From Alphaproteobacteria bacterium (GTDB taxonomy: Bacteria > Pseudomonadota > Alphaproteobacteria > ATCC43930 > CGMCC-115725): DNA of 49,485 nucleotides. The first letter of the stretch is position 1; every line of letters begins with the position of its first letter. Location: assembly GCA_021325525.1 (NCBI GenBank), contig JAJPHB010000022.1, positions 1-49,485 on the forward strand. Reading direction: 5' to 3'. The notes under the pieces are model-generated. The model was not told the origin of the DNA. It saw nothing but the letters and a program-made list of their open reading frames with translations, and searched no databases. Position numbers and translations under genes: made by a program. Of the stretch, positions 40,481-48,877 are shown piece after piece.

Positions 40481-41773
40481 TCAGAGCCAGACGAACTTGA
40501 TAACGAACAGCACGGCGAGTACGAGGAGCGCGGGCGAGGCTTCCGACCAGCGGCCGGCGAGCAGCTTGATGCCGCCATAGGCAATGAAGCCGAAGGCGAT
40601 GCCGTTCGCGACCGAGAAGGTGAGCGGCATGGTAATCGCGGTCACGACCGCGGGCGCGTATTCGGTCACATCGTCCCAATCGATCTCGAACAGCCCGCGG
40701 GTCATGATGCAGGCGACGAAGAGCAGGGCGGGCGCCGTGGCATAAGCCGGCACCGTGCCGGCGAGCGGCGCCAGAAAAAGCGCGAGCAGGAAGAGGGCGG
40801 CGACGACGACGCCGACGAGCCCGGTGCGCCCGCCGGCTTTGACGCCGGCCGCGCTCTCGATATAGCTCGTCACCGTCGAGGTGCCGAGAACGGCGCCAAC
40901 CATCGTCGCCGTCGAGTCCGCGATGAGCGCTCGGCCGATCCGCGGGATCTTGCCGTCGCGATCGATCAGCCCGGCCCGATGCGCGACGCCGACCAGCGTC
41001 CCCGTATTGTCGAAGAGATCGACGAAGAGGAAGGCGAAGATGATGGTCAGAAGCCCGAGCGAAAGCGCGCCGCCGACATCCATCTTCAGCACCGTGGGGG
41101 CGAGGGACGGAGGCAGCGAGAAGACGCCGCCGAACTTTGAAACGCCGAAGGCGATCCCCGCAATGGTGGTGGCGAGTATGGCGATGATGAGAGCGCCCGG
41201 CACGCGCCGGGCGTCGAGGGCCACCATCAAGAAGAAGCCGAGGATCGCCAGCACGGTCGGCGCGGCATGGAGGTCGCCCAACGTCACGAAGGTTTCCGGG
41301 TGACCCACCACGATTCCCGCGTTCTTCAAGGCGATAATCCCGAGGAAGAGGCCGATGCCGGCGGAAATCGCCATTTTCTGGGAGCGCGGAATGGCATCGA
41401 CGATCAGCTCGCGGATGCGCGTCACGCTGAGGATGAGGAAGGCGACGCCGGAGATGAAGACGGCGCCGAGGGCCACCGGCCAGGGCACATGCATGCCCTT
41501 GACGACACTGAAGGTAAAATAGGCGTTGAGGCCCATCCCTGGCGCCAGAGCGAGCGGGTAGTTGGCGTAGAGCGCCATGACCAGCGTTCCGATCGCCGAG
41601 GCGATGCAGGTGGCGACGAAGACGGCGCCGCGATCCATCCCCGCCTCCGACAGAATCGCCGGGTTGACGAAGATGATGTAAGCCATGGTGAGGAAAGTGG
41701 TGAAGCCGGCGACGATTTCGGTGCGGACCGTCGTGCCGTGTGCGCTCAGCTTGAAATAGGAATCCAGCATCAT
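40481..41773 (-). CDS. Purine (adenine/guanine/hypoxanthine) permease, AzgA-like NCS2
   Basis: A 430-residue inner-membrane symporter with about 12-14 helices. It starts MMLDSYFKLSAHGTTVRTEI and has the AzgA-type segments MAYIIFVNPAILSEAGMDRG, LAPGMGLNAYFTFSVVKG, VDLFDNTGTLVGVAHRAG and GTSTVTSYIESAAGVKAGGR, all at the positions of the AzgA/GhxP group, which take up purine bases with protons. It is divergent from the 41863 gene. A GGGGGA lies before the ATG. The gene stands opposite to its neighbours inside the accessory block. Confidence 0.92.
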   Translation of the reverse strand: MMLDSYFKLSAHGTTVRTEIVAGFTTFLTMAYIIFVNPAILSEAGMDRGAVFVATCIASAIGTLVMALYANYPLALAPGMGLNAYFTFSVVKGMHVPWPVALGAVFISGVAFLILSVTRIRELIVDAIPRSQKMAISAGIGLFLGIIALKNAGIVVGHPETFVTLGDLHAAPTVLAILGFFLMVALDARRVPGALIIAILATTIAGIAFGVSKFGGVFSLPPSLAPTVLKMDVGGALSLGLLTIIFAFLFVDLFDNTGTLVGVAHRAGLIDRDGKIPRIGRALIADSTATMVGAVLGTSTVTSYIESAAGVKAGGRTGLVGVVVAALFLLALFLAPLAGTVPAYATAPALLFVACIMTRGLFEIDWDDVTEYAPAVVTAITMPLTFSVANGIAFGFIAYGGIKLLAGRWSEASPALLVLAVLFVIKFVWL

Positions 41774-41862
41774 TCCCCCAGCAGGTCGGTTCTTGCCGGC
41801 CGTTCCTTGGCGGCGGTGCGGCTATCCTGGCGCGGACGCCGAGGTTGCGCTAGCCTTTCGCA

Positions 41863-42282
41863 ATGCATCTGCGGCGCAGCGCGACTCTGTTCGCTTCCTT
41901 TCTTGCGGTCGGCATCCCAGTCACAGTGGCGAGCGCTCCGATCACCGTCGCTCCCGACGCGTGCGCCGCGATCGCGCATCTCGGCGACGCGCCAGGCGTC
42001 GCTTACACGCCAGGGGTCGATGTCCACGGCAAGCCCGTGGCGCCGGCGGATCTGCCCGCCGGCAACGAGGCGCTGAACCGGCATCTTGCCGACGCTCCCG
42101 TCAAGATCACCGTCGACCTGCAGCGCCGCTTCGGCATTCCCGCCGATGCGAGCCTTTTCCATGGCCGGTCCGAGATCGGCTACGTCACCGTTCAGGGCGG
42201 TAAGGCCTATCTCGACGGCGTACCGCTCAGCGGCACGGAGGAAGCCCTGCTCGGCGCAGCTTGCCGTGACCATATGAGGTGA
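41863..42282 (+). CDS. Secreted hypothetical protein (139 aa)
   Basis: The first ~25 residues are a Sec signal peptide: basic start (MHLRR), hydrophobic stretch (SATLFASFLAVGIPVTV) and a likely cut after ASA. The mature part is about 115 residues with two cysteines, Cys34 near its start and Cys134 near its end, so it may be closed by one disulfide. It contains VAYTPGVDVHGKPVAPADLP and a strand-rich second half (VKITVDLQRRFGIPA, GYVTVQGGKAYLDGVPL). I do not recognise the family. Periplasmic or exported location is inferred from the signal peptide. Divergent from the permease, with an 89-base gap. Confidence 0.65.
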   Translation: MHLRRSATLFASFLAVGIPVTVASAPITVAPDACAAIAHLGDAPGVAYTPGVDVHGKPVAPADLPAGNEALNRHLADAPVKITVDLQRRFGIPADASLFHGRSEIGYVTVQGGKAYLDGVPLSGTEEALLGAACRDHMR

Positions 42283-42326
42283 AACGCGCCTGGTCGCGTC
42301 CTCTCACCCTGGAGCGAGGCCATATC

Positions 42327-42710
42327 ATGCTGAAACGCGGAGTGAAGCAGCTCGTCGCCGAAGCCAATGCCGAGGTCGAGACGCTGTCGGTTGCCGACGC
42401 GCTGAAGCTCGCGGGCGATCCGGACACCGTCTTCGTCGATGTCCGCGAAAGCGTCGAGCGCCGGCAAAGCGGCGGCATCAAGGGCTCGGTCCATGTGCCG
42501 CGCGGCTTCCTCGAATTCCAGGCGGACCCGGAAAGCCCCGCCCATAATCCGGCGCTGTCGAGCGGCAAGAAGCTCGTGCTTTATTGCGCCTCCGGCGGGC
42601 GCTCGGCGCTTGCCGCGAAAACCTTGCAGGATATGGGGTTGAGGCGCGTCGCTCACCTCGCCGGCGGGTTCAGCGCCTGGCAGCAGGCCGGCGGCCCTGT
42701 CGGGAGCTGA
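42327..42710 (+). CDS. Rhodanese-like sulfurtransferase domain protein
   Basis: A single rhodanese domain of 127 residues. The active-site loop CASGGRS (in VLYCASGGRSALAAKTLQDM, near residue 91) carries the cysteine that forms the persulfide. FVDVRESVERRQSGGIKGSV and HLAGGFSAWQQAGGPV are the other family marks. Such proteins move sulfur to acceptors such as thiols or tRNA-modification enzymes; the partner is unknown. ATG 42327 has GGAGCGAGG upstream. A cupin gene follows 11 bases after the stop. Confidence 0.88.
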   Translation: MLKRGVKQLVAEANAEVETLSVADALKLAGDPDTVFVDVRESVERRQSGGIKGSVHVPRGFLEFQADPESPAHNPALSSGKKLVLYCASGGRSALAAKTLQDMGLRRVAHLAGGFSAWQQAGGPVGS

Positions 42711-42721
42711 AGGAACGGGTC

Positions 42722-43189
42722 GTGTTGCGCAGGGTAAGGCTCGAAGAGGTCACGCCCTTCGCCTATGCCTTCGAAGGCGAGATCAAAGCGCGGATGGCCG
42801 ATATCGGGCGCAATCTCGGCTCGAAGAGCATTGGGCTTACCATCCAGACCGTGGCTCCGGGCTGCTTTTCCTCGCGCCGGCACAAACACGTCTTTCAGGA
42901 GGAAATCCTCATCGTGATGGCGGGGGAGGGCACGCTGCATCACGGGGCCGAGCGTCTCCCGGCGCGCCCCGGCGACTGCTTCTGCTATCTGCCCGAAGAT
43001 CCCGAGCCGCATTGTTTCGAGAATGCCGGATCGACGGATCTGGTGATCTGGGCCTTTGGCAACCGCTTTTCGCACGAAATTTGCCTCTACCCCGATCAAG
43101 GCATCGCCTTCGTCGAAGGGCTGGGAGCTGAGATCCCACTGCGCGAAGCAGTGCCGAGCGACTGGGTCGAGGAACGGCGAAGGCGCTGA
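42722..43189 (+). CDS. Cupin-domain protein
   Basis: A 155-residue beta-barrel protein. Cupin motif 1 is RRHKHVFQEEILIVMAGEG, with the metal-binding His, His and Glu; motif 2 is PGDCFCYLPEDPEPHCFEN, with the last His. The strands between are regular, so a metal site is likely. Many cupins of this layout are dioxygenases or isomerases, but the substrate is unknown. The start is GTG behind AAGGAACGGG. It lies 11 bases behind the rhodanese gene and was probably inherited with it. Confidence 0.82.
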   Translation: MLRRVRLEEVTPFAYAFEGEIKARMADIGRNLGSKSIGLTIQTVAPGCFSSRRHKHVFQEEILIVMAGEGTLHHGAERLPARPGDCFCYLPEDPEPHCFENAGSTDLVIWAFGNRFSHEICLYPDQGIAFVEGLGAEIPLREAVPSDWVEERRRR

Positions 43190-43209
43190 GCGGGCAGTCT
43201 CCGCATCGG

Positions 43210-43229
43210 CTTGTGATCACCGTCACAAG
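43210..43229. promoter_or_regulatory. CRP/FNR-family operator-like palindrome
   Basis: Perfect 7-bp arms CTTGTGA and TCACAAG around six bases give TGTGA-N6-TCACA, the consensus of CRP-type regulators. It is centred about 88 bases before the ATG of the 43308 gene and 31 bases after the cupin stop. A chance perfect arm pair is possible but the match to the CRP site is exact. Confidence 0.5.
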
Positions 43230-43307
43230 AAAGCGCGGCCAGCATTTTCCGCGCAAGAGTTGCATGCTAGTCCTATGGCGGGCAGCTCATTCCTTGCGGA
43301 GGCAGCT

Positions 43308-44570
43308 ATGCAGCTCGATACGTATTGGTCGGAGATCAAGAACCAGTCGAAGGCGATCACCGGTGTCGAAAAGGTCAAGCTCGGCCTTTTCTCCGGCAAC
43401 GCGTCGGGCGTCGGAACGGCACTGTCGGCCGTCACCAAGGCGAAGAAGCCCGCCGATGCCGTGAAGGCCGCCGGCAAAGCGAAGACGACGATCGCGAACT
43501 ACCTTGTCAAGGTGCACAAGGTCGAGGCGAAGCGGCCGAACCTCACCGCGCCGCAGAAGCAGAGCATGAGCATCATCGAGAAGGCCCTGGGCAAGATCAC
43601 CAAGGAGCTCGACGCGCTGGTCGCCTCGGGCGGCGCCAACGGAACCGGCAAGGACCGCAATGCCGCCGAGGACGCCGCCTGGTTCAAGATCAAGGACGAG
43701 GCGATGGCGCATCTGCAGCTGCGCGAGCAGGGCGCCGTCGACGCCGCCGCGGTTCTGAAGAGCGCGCAGGACGCCGTGGCCGCGTTGAAATCCGCGGCCG
43801 CCGGCGTCGCCAAGGCCGTTCAGCAAGCGCAGGCAACGCGGCAGAAGGGCGATATGGCGGGGAATCTCGGCGCCTTCGATCTTCTTCAGAGATATGTAGA
43901 GGAAGCGGAAGCTCTGGAGAAGAAAATCCATGCCGAAGCCAATGCGAAATTGCACAGCGGCGATAGTCCGTTGATGAAAACGCGCAGCGATTACAAGCTC
44001 CCCGACACGATCGCCAAAGCCAAGGCCGACGATTACCGGATGAAATCGAATACGGCTTTCCGCAAAGGCGACGATGCGGCGCAGAAGGCGCAGGAGCTGA
44101 TCCGCGGCATTGATAAGGCGGTCATTCAGATCAAGACCGCCGCCGAACGCGCCGAGACCTATTCGATGCAGGGTAAGGATCCTGGCGCCTATACGAAGCG
44201 CATCGACGAGATGAACCGGGTCCTCGGGCAGGTGAAATCCCTGCTCGCGAAGATGGATACGGTCGAGGGCCTGGCCGAGAAGATCAAGCAGTGGGATTAC
44301 TCAAAATTGGCGCCGCCAGCGAAGACCAAGGTACTCGATGACCGCCAGAAGATCGTCGACACCTTCCGTGCACGGTTGGAGCAGGCCGACACTCAATGCA
44401 CGGCCATCGAGGAGCGCGCCAAGGCCATTCCGGGCGAGATCGCCGAATACCCGCAGATCAAATCCGGGCTGACGGCAATCGCCAAGGAGATCGCCGGCTA
44501 CCGAAAGAATTTCGGCGGCTGGCGCAAAGATCTCGATGACGCGGAAAAGGTTATCGCCGAGCTGCGATAG
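43308..44570 (+). CDS. Hypothetical helical (coiled-coil) protein, 420 aa
   Basis: I recognise no domain. The chain has no signal peptide and no membrane segment, and is rich in Ala, Lys, Glu and Asp. Long amphipathic stretches suggest coiled coils: about 10-110 (SEIKNQSKAITGVEKVKLGL onward), 140-190 (AVDAAAVLKSAQDAVAALKS), 270-320 and 340-420, broken by a Gly-rich linker (VASGGANGTGKDRN) and GDSPLMKTRSDYKLPD. The only cysteine is near residue 360. The end is GWRKDLDDAEKVIAEL. The start is fixed by GCGGAGG 6-12 bases before ATG 43308; an open stretch upstream runs through the operator and is not coding. Reading suggests a cytoplasmic structural or scaffold protein, but no function can be assigned. 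Confidence 0.7.
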   Translation: MQLDTYWSEIKNQSKAITGVEKVKLGLFSGNASGVGTALSAVTKAKKPADAVKAAGKAKTTIANYLVKVHKVEAKRPNLTAPQKQSMSIIEKALGKITKELDALVASGGANGTGKDRNAAEDAAWFKIKDEAMAHLQLREQGAVDAAAVLKSAQDAVAALKSAAAGVAKAVQQAQATRQKGDMAGNLGAFDLLQRYVEEAEALEKKIHAEANAKLHSGDSPLMKTRSDYKLPDTIAKAKADDYRMKSNTAFRKGDDAAQKAQELIRGIDKAVIQIKTAAERAETYSMQGKDPGAYTKRIDEMNRVLGQVKSLLAKMDTVEGLAEKIKQWDYSKLAPPAKTKVLDDRQKIVDTFRARLEQADTQCTAIEERAKAIPGEIAEYPQIKSGLTAIAKEIAGYRKNFGGWRKDLDDAEKVIAELR

Positions 44571-44614
44571 GCTGAGGCTCCCAAACTTTCGGGAAAGCGT
44601 CCATCGAACAGCGC

Positions 44615-44673
44615 GCGAAGCAATCCGGGTCCTGGGTCAGACGGGATTGCTTCGCCGGCGTTCGCAACGACGG
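44615..44673. repeat. Intergenic palindromic repeat after the orphan gene
   Basis: Perfect 12-bp arms (GCGAAGCAATCC at 44615-44626, complement at 44644-44655) with a 17-base loop, followed by GGCGTTCGCAACGACGG. The motif GGATTGCTTCG...CGCAA.GACG is a common intergenic repeat of rhizobial genomes. It may end the transcript of the 43308 gene, though no U-run follows. Confidence 0.65.
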
Positions 44674-44811
44674 GGTCGGGCCGGATTCTGACGATTGCCC
44701 CTCAACACCCCACGCCCGCCTCGTTCATGGACATCGCCGGGGTCATTGCCTAAATTCCGCCGCGCCGGCGAAGGAGAGTGCCGCCGGTTCCGTCGAGACC
44801 CGCGAGGCAGC

Positions 44812-46134
44812 ATGCGCCTTTCCGCCTATTTCCTGCCGCTCCTCAAGGAGAATCCGAGCGAGGCGCAGATCGTCTCGCATCGCCTGATGCTGCGCGCCGG
44901 CATGATCCGGCAGTCGAGCGCCGGCATCTATTCCTGGCTGCCGCTCGGTTTCCGCGTCCTCAAGAAGGTGGAGCAGATCGTGCGCGAGGAGCAGGACCGC
45001 TCCGGCGCCCAGGAAGTGCTCATGCCGACGATCCAGCCGGCGGATCTGTGGCGCGAAAGCGGCCGCTACGACGATTACGGCAAGGAGATGCTGCGCATCC
45101 GCGACCGGCACGAGCGCGACATGCTCTATGGGCCGACCAACGAGGAGCAGATCACCGACATCTTCCGCGGCGCGCTGAAGAGCTATCGCGACCTGCCGAA
45201 GAACCTCTATCACATCCAGTGGAAGTTCCGCGACGAGGTGCGCCCGCGCTTCGGCGTCATGCGCGGTCGCGAGTTCCTGATGAAGGACGCTTATTCCTTC
45301 GACCTCGATGCGAAGGGCGCCAAGCACTCCTACAACAAGATGTTCGTCGCTTACTTGCGGACCTTCGCGCGGATGGGCCTCAAGGCGATCCCGATGCGCG
45401 CCGAGACGGGACCCATCGGCGGCGATCTCTCCCATGAATTCATCATCCTCGCCGAGACCGGCGAGAGCGCCGTCTATTGCGACAAGGCATGGCTCGAGAC
45501 CGACATCCTGAAGGCCGCCGACGGGCTCGATTTCGACAGCGATCTCGAACCCTTCTTCCGACAATGGACCTCGCTCTACGCCGCGACCGACGACATGCAC
45601 GACCCGGCGAAATGCCCATTGCCAGCCGAGCAGCTCGTCACGGCGCGCGGCATCGAGGTCGGCCATATCTTCTTCTTCGGCACGAAGTACTCGAAGCCGA
45701 TGAATGCCGTCGTCGCCGGGCCGAAGGGCGAGAGCGTGCCGGTCGAGATGGGCTCCTACGGCATCGGCGTCTCGCGCCTCGTCGGCGCCATCATCGAGGC
45801 GAGCCATGATGAGCGCGGCATCATCTGGCCGGAGGCTGTCGCGCCGTTCCGGGTGGGACTCGTCAATCTGCGCGCCGGGGATGCTGCATGCGTTGCCGCT
45901 GCTGACGCTCTCTATACGCGCCTGCGAAGTGCCGGCGTCGAGACTCTCTATGACGACCGCGACGAATCGCCCGGCGGCAAATTCGCGACGATGGACCTCA
46001 TCGGCCTGCCCTGGCAGCTCGTCATCGGCCCGCGCGGCCTCGCCGCCGGAACGGTCGAACTGAAGAGCCGGCGGACAGGGGAGAGGCAGGAGGTATCGAG
46101 CGAGGCGGCATTGGCGAAGCTGACCGGCGAATGA
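44812..46134 (+). CDS. proS: Prolyl-tRNA synthetase, short alphaproteobacterial type
   Basis: A 440-residue class II synthetase that charges tRNA-Pro. Motif 1 region [20 protein letters not shown], motif 2 [20 protein letters not shown] and motif 3 [16 protein letters not shown] are present, then the anticodon-binding domain ([18 protein letters not shown] to the end). The editing insert of about 180 residues between motifs 2 and 3 is absent. That is normal for alphaproteobacteria, which have separate trans-editing proteins, so this is not a truncation. The start [20 protein letters not shown] fits relatives. Confidence 0.95.
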   Translation: MRLSAYFLPLLKENPSEAQIVSHRLMLRAGMIRQSSAGIYSWLPLGFRVLKKVEQIVREEQDRSGAQEVLMPTIQPADLWRESGRYDDYGKEMLRIRDRHERDMLYGPTNEEQITDIFRGALKSYRDLPKNLYHIQWKFRDEVRPRFGVMRGREFLMKDAYSFDLDAKGAKHSYNKMFVAYLRTFARMGLKAIPMRAETGPIGGDLSHEFIILAETGESAVYCDKAWLETDILKAADGLDFDSDLEPFFRQWTSLYAATDDMHDPAKCPLPAEQLVTARGIEVGHIFFFGTKYSKPMNAVVAGPKGESVPVEMGSYGIGVSRLVGAIIEASHDERGIIWPEAVAPFRVGLVNLRAGDAACVAAADALYTRLRSAGVETLYDDRDESPGGKFATMDLIGLPWQLVIGPRGLAAGTVELKSRRTGERQEVSSEAALAKLTGE

Positions 46135-46231
46135 CCTTGGCACCGATCACGCTCGCTTGTCTTGCCCCGCGAAGGAAACCCTCTCCACGTCGCGGCGAGG
46201 GCGCGTCAGGTGAAACCGCCAGGCAACGCCC

Positions 46232-47479
46232 ATGATCTTCAACACCTTCGAGCGGATGGTCGCGTTCCGCTATCTGCGCGCCCGGCGGCAGGAAGGGTTC
46301 ATCTCGGTCATCGCCATCTTCTCGCTGCTCGGCATCGCTCTCGGCGTCGCGACGCTGATCATCGTCATGTCGGTGATGAACGGCTTTCGCGCGGAGCTTC
46401 TGGGGCGCATTCTCGGAATTAACGGCCATCTCGCCGTGATGAGCGCGACGAGCGATCTCGGCGATTACGGCGCCTTGGCGCAGAAGGTGAAATCGGTTTC
46501 GGGAGTGCTCGCCGTGGTGCCGCAGGTCGAGGGGCAGGTCCTCGCGAGCGGCGCCGGGAACGCCGCCTCGGGCGCGCTGGTGCGCGGCGTGCCGGCCGAG
46601 GATCTTGCCAAGATCCCCAGCGTCGCTCAACACCTCAGCCCCGGTACGATGCAGTCCTTCGACGAGGACAGCGTCATCTTGGGCTACCGCCTCGCCCAGA
46701 AGCTGGGCCTCCGGCCGGGCGGCGAAGTGAAGCTGATCTCCCCCGAGGGCAACCCGACGCCCTTCGGGACCGTGCCGCGCATGAAATCCTACAAGGTGGC
46801 GGGCACCTTCGATGTCGGCATGTCGGAATATGACAGCTCGATCGTCTTCATGACGCTGCCGGCGGCGCAGCTCTTCTTCAAGCATCCCGATGCGGTGACG
46901 AGCCTCGAGATCTGGGTCAACAATCCCGACAACGCGCGGGCGATCGGCTACCGCATTCTCGCCGGCCTGCCGAGAGGCGATCGGGTCATCGACTGGCAGC
47001 AGGCGAATTCCAGCCTCTTCACCGCGGTCGAGGTCGAGCGGAACGTCATGTTCCTCATCCTCACTCTCATCATCGTCGTCGCCGCCTTCAACATCATTTC
47101 GAGCATGATCATGATGGTGAAGGACAAGGGCCACGACATCGCGATCCTGCGCACGATGGGCGCAAGCCGCGGCATGATCCTCCGCATCTTCATGCTCTCG
47201 GGTGCCTCGATCGGCATCGTCGGGACGATCGCCGGCTTCGCCCTCGGCCTCGCCTTTGCCGAGAACATCGAGGCGATCCGCCAATTCATCCAGCGCGTCG
47301 CCGGCGTCGATGTCTTCAACCCGACGATCTATTTCCTCTCGCAGATGCCCTCGAAGGTCGATTCGATCCAGGTCGCCTATGTCGTTGTCATGGCGCTGGC
47401 GCTCTCTTTCCTGGCGACGCTCTACCCCTCTTGGCGCGCGGCGCGCCTCGATCCGGTCGAAGCGCTCCGTTATGAGTGA
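46232..47479 (+). CDS. lolC: Lipoprotein-releasing ABC transporter permease LolC/E
   Basis: A 415-residue inner-membrane permease of the Lol system, which detaches lipoproteins for transfer to the outer membrane. The N-terminal helix is [20 protein letters not shown] in the MacB-like order, followed by a large periplasmic domain (about 45-260) and three C-terminal helices from [20 protein letters not shown] on; [20 protein letters not shown] ends the FtsX-like domain. Alphaproteobacteria have one permease acting as a homodimer, with LolD. It overlaps lolD by eight bases. Confidence 0.94.
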   Translation: MIFNTFERMVAFRYLRARRQEGFISVIAIFSLLGIALGVATLIIVMSVMNGFRAELLGRILGINGHLAVMSATSDLGDYGALAQKVKSVSGVLAVVPQVEGQVLASGAGNAASGALVRGVPAEDLAKIPSVAQHLSPGTMQSFDEDSVILGYRLAQKLGLRPGGEVKLISPEGNPTPFGTVPRMKSYKVAGTFDVGMSEYDSSIVFMTLPAAQLFFKHPDAVTSLEIWVNNPDNARAIGYRILAGLPRGDRVIDWQQANSSLFTAVEVERNVMFLILTLIIVVAAFNIISSMIMMVKDKGHDIAILRTMGASRGMILRIFMLSGASIGIVGTIAGFALGLAFAENIEAIRQFIQRVAGVDVFNPTIYFLSQMPSKVDSIQVAYVVVMALALSFLATLYPSWRAARLDPVEALRYE

Positions 47480-48200
47480 TGTCGAGGTCGTCGGCGGCCG
47501 CCGGCTCGGCGGAGAGAATGATACCGAGCCTGTGCTCGAATTGCGCGCTGTCATCCGCACCTACCGCCAAGCCGGAAGCGCCCTCGAAGTGCTGCGCGGC
47601 GCCTCGCTCTCGCTCTATCCGGGCGAGATCGTGGCGCTGGTGGGCCCCTCGGGGTCGGGCAAATCGACGCTGCTCCATGTCGCCGGGCTGCTCGAGCGCC
47701 CGGACGGCGGCGAGGTGATCGTCGCCGGCCGCCCCTGCGGCCGCATGAGCGATGCCGAGCGCACGGCGATTCGCGGCCGCCAGCTCGGCTTCGTTTATCA
47801 ATTCCATCACCTGCTGCCGGAATTCTCCGCGCTCGAGAACGTCATGCTGCCGCAGATGATCGCCGGGACGCCGCGACGCGTGGCGCGGATGCGCGCGCGC
47901 CAGCTCCTCGGCATGGTCGGCCTCGCGCCGCGCGAGGGGCATCGTCCGGCCCGCCTTTCGGGCGGCGAACAGCAGCGCGTCGCCATCATCCGCGCTCTTG
48001 CCAACAGTCCCCGCATCCTGCTCGGCGACGAGCCGACCGGCAATCTCGACGAGCATACGGCCGAGAGCGTCACGGGCGTCCTCATCGACATCGTCCGCAA
48101 GGCCGGGCTCGCGGCCTTGGTCGCGACGCACAACCTCGATCTTGCAAGGCGCATGGACCGCATCGTCGCCCTCGAAGAGGGACGCCTCGTCTCACGGTAA
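47472..48200 (+). CDS. lolD: Lipoprotein-releasing ABC transporter ATP-binding protein
   Basis: A 242-residue ATPase partner of the Lol permease. Walker A is GPSGSGKST, the Q-loop [20 protein letters not shown], the signature [15 protein letters not shown], Walker [13 protein letters not shown], and the H-loop [10 protein letters not shown]. An N-terminal stretch of about 25 residues precedes the ABC domain, and ATG 47472 overlaps the lolC stop. In relatives dnaE usually follows; here it does not. Confidence 0.95.
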   Translation: MSDVEVVGGRRLGGENDTEPVLELRAVIRTYRQAGSALEVLRGASLSLYPGEIVALVGPSGSGKSTLLHVAGLLERPDGGEVIVAGRPCGRMSDAERTAIRGRQLGFVYQFHHLLPEFSALENVMLPQMIAGTPRRVARMRARQLLGMVGLAPREGHRPARLSGGEQQRVAIIRALANSPRILLGDEPTGNLDEHTAESVTGVLIDIVRKAGLAALVATHNLDLARRMDRIVALEEGRLVSR

Positions 48201-48338
48201 TCTCCCGAGGAAATCGCGGCCGCAAATCGCCTGATAGCGGGCGGCGCGAATGCGAGAACATACCGGTGGTCGTCCTGTTGTACAGCCATCGACAATAGCG
48301 GCGCAAAGAGCGCACGACTAAGCAGGTTGCGAGGAAAC

Positions 48339-48746
48339 ATGCCTTTCGATGGTGCCGAATACGCGAAGAGCGAGACCTTGCGGAAGCTCGAGCAGGTGGC
48401 CGAGCTGCTCGCCACCGAGGATCGCTGGTGCAAAGGGATCAACCAGACGGTGGATGGCCGGCGTTGCATCGTCGGCGCGATGCAGGCGGTAGAGGCGGAG
48501 CTGGTACTGGAGCCGGTGATCCTCACGGCGATCCGCGAGGTGACCGGCCGCCGCTGCCGGCGCATCGAGCGGTTCAACGACCGTCCGACGACGACGCACG
48601 ACCTCGTTCTCGCCGTGTTGCGACAGGCGCATACCGATGTCGTCGTGGGACGTCTGCCGAACCAGAGAGGCGGATCGGCGTGGCGGTCCTCATGGCAGAG
48701 AATGAAGGCTTGGGTGTGCGGCAAAGAGGGCTGCTTCGCCTCCTGA
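48339..48746 (+). CDS. DUF6197-like hypothetical protein
   Basis: A 135-residue soluble protein. The pattern LRKLEQVAELLATEDRWCKG, then CIVGAMQAVEAEL and the helix LTAIREVTGRR, resembles the DUF6197 group (a helix, then W..G, then C.LGA..A), which is common as a singleton in bacteria and of unknown role. It ends in a variable tail with VCGKEGCFAS. ATG 48339 has CGAGGAAAC upstream; a start at 48327 would add four residues. The assignment rests on this pattern only. Confidence 0.55.
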   Translation: MPFDGAEYAKSETLRKLEQVAELLATEDRWCKGINQTVDGRRCIVGAMQAVEAELVLEPVILTAIREVTGRRCRRIERFNDRPTTTHDLVLAVLRQAHTDVVVGRLPNQRGGSAWRSSWQRMKAWVCGKEGCFAS

Positions 48747-48877
48747 GGCCGGGTTGCGAGACAGTCGCCACGCCGCGGCGGCGAGCACGCGGGTGATGTC
48801 GAAGCGATCGAAGTCGAGCCGGCCGGTCCGGGATGATAGGCTGCCGCTCGGGGCCAGCGGGAAGGGCTGGGATCGCG

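Noticed and set aside
43056-43307. N-terminal extension of the orphan coiled-coil gene
   Set aside because: The frame stays open through the cupin end and the operator palindrome, but the ribosome-binding site and composition change place the start at 43308.
44812-46134. proS looks truncated (440 residues versus about 570 in Escherichia coli)
   Set aside because: Alphaproteobacterial ProRS naturally lacks the editing insert; all three class II motifs and the anticodon domain are present.
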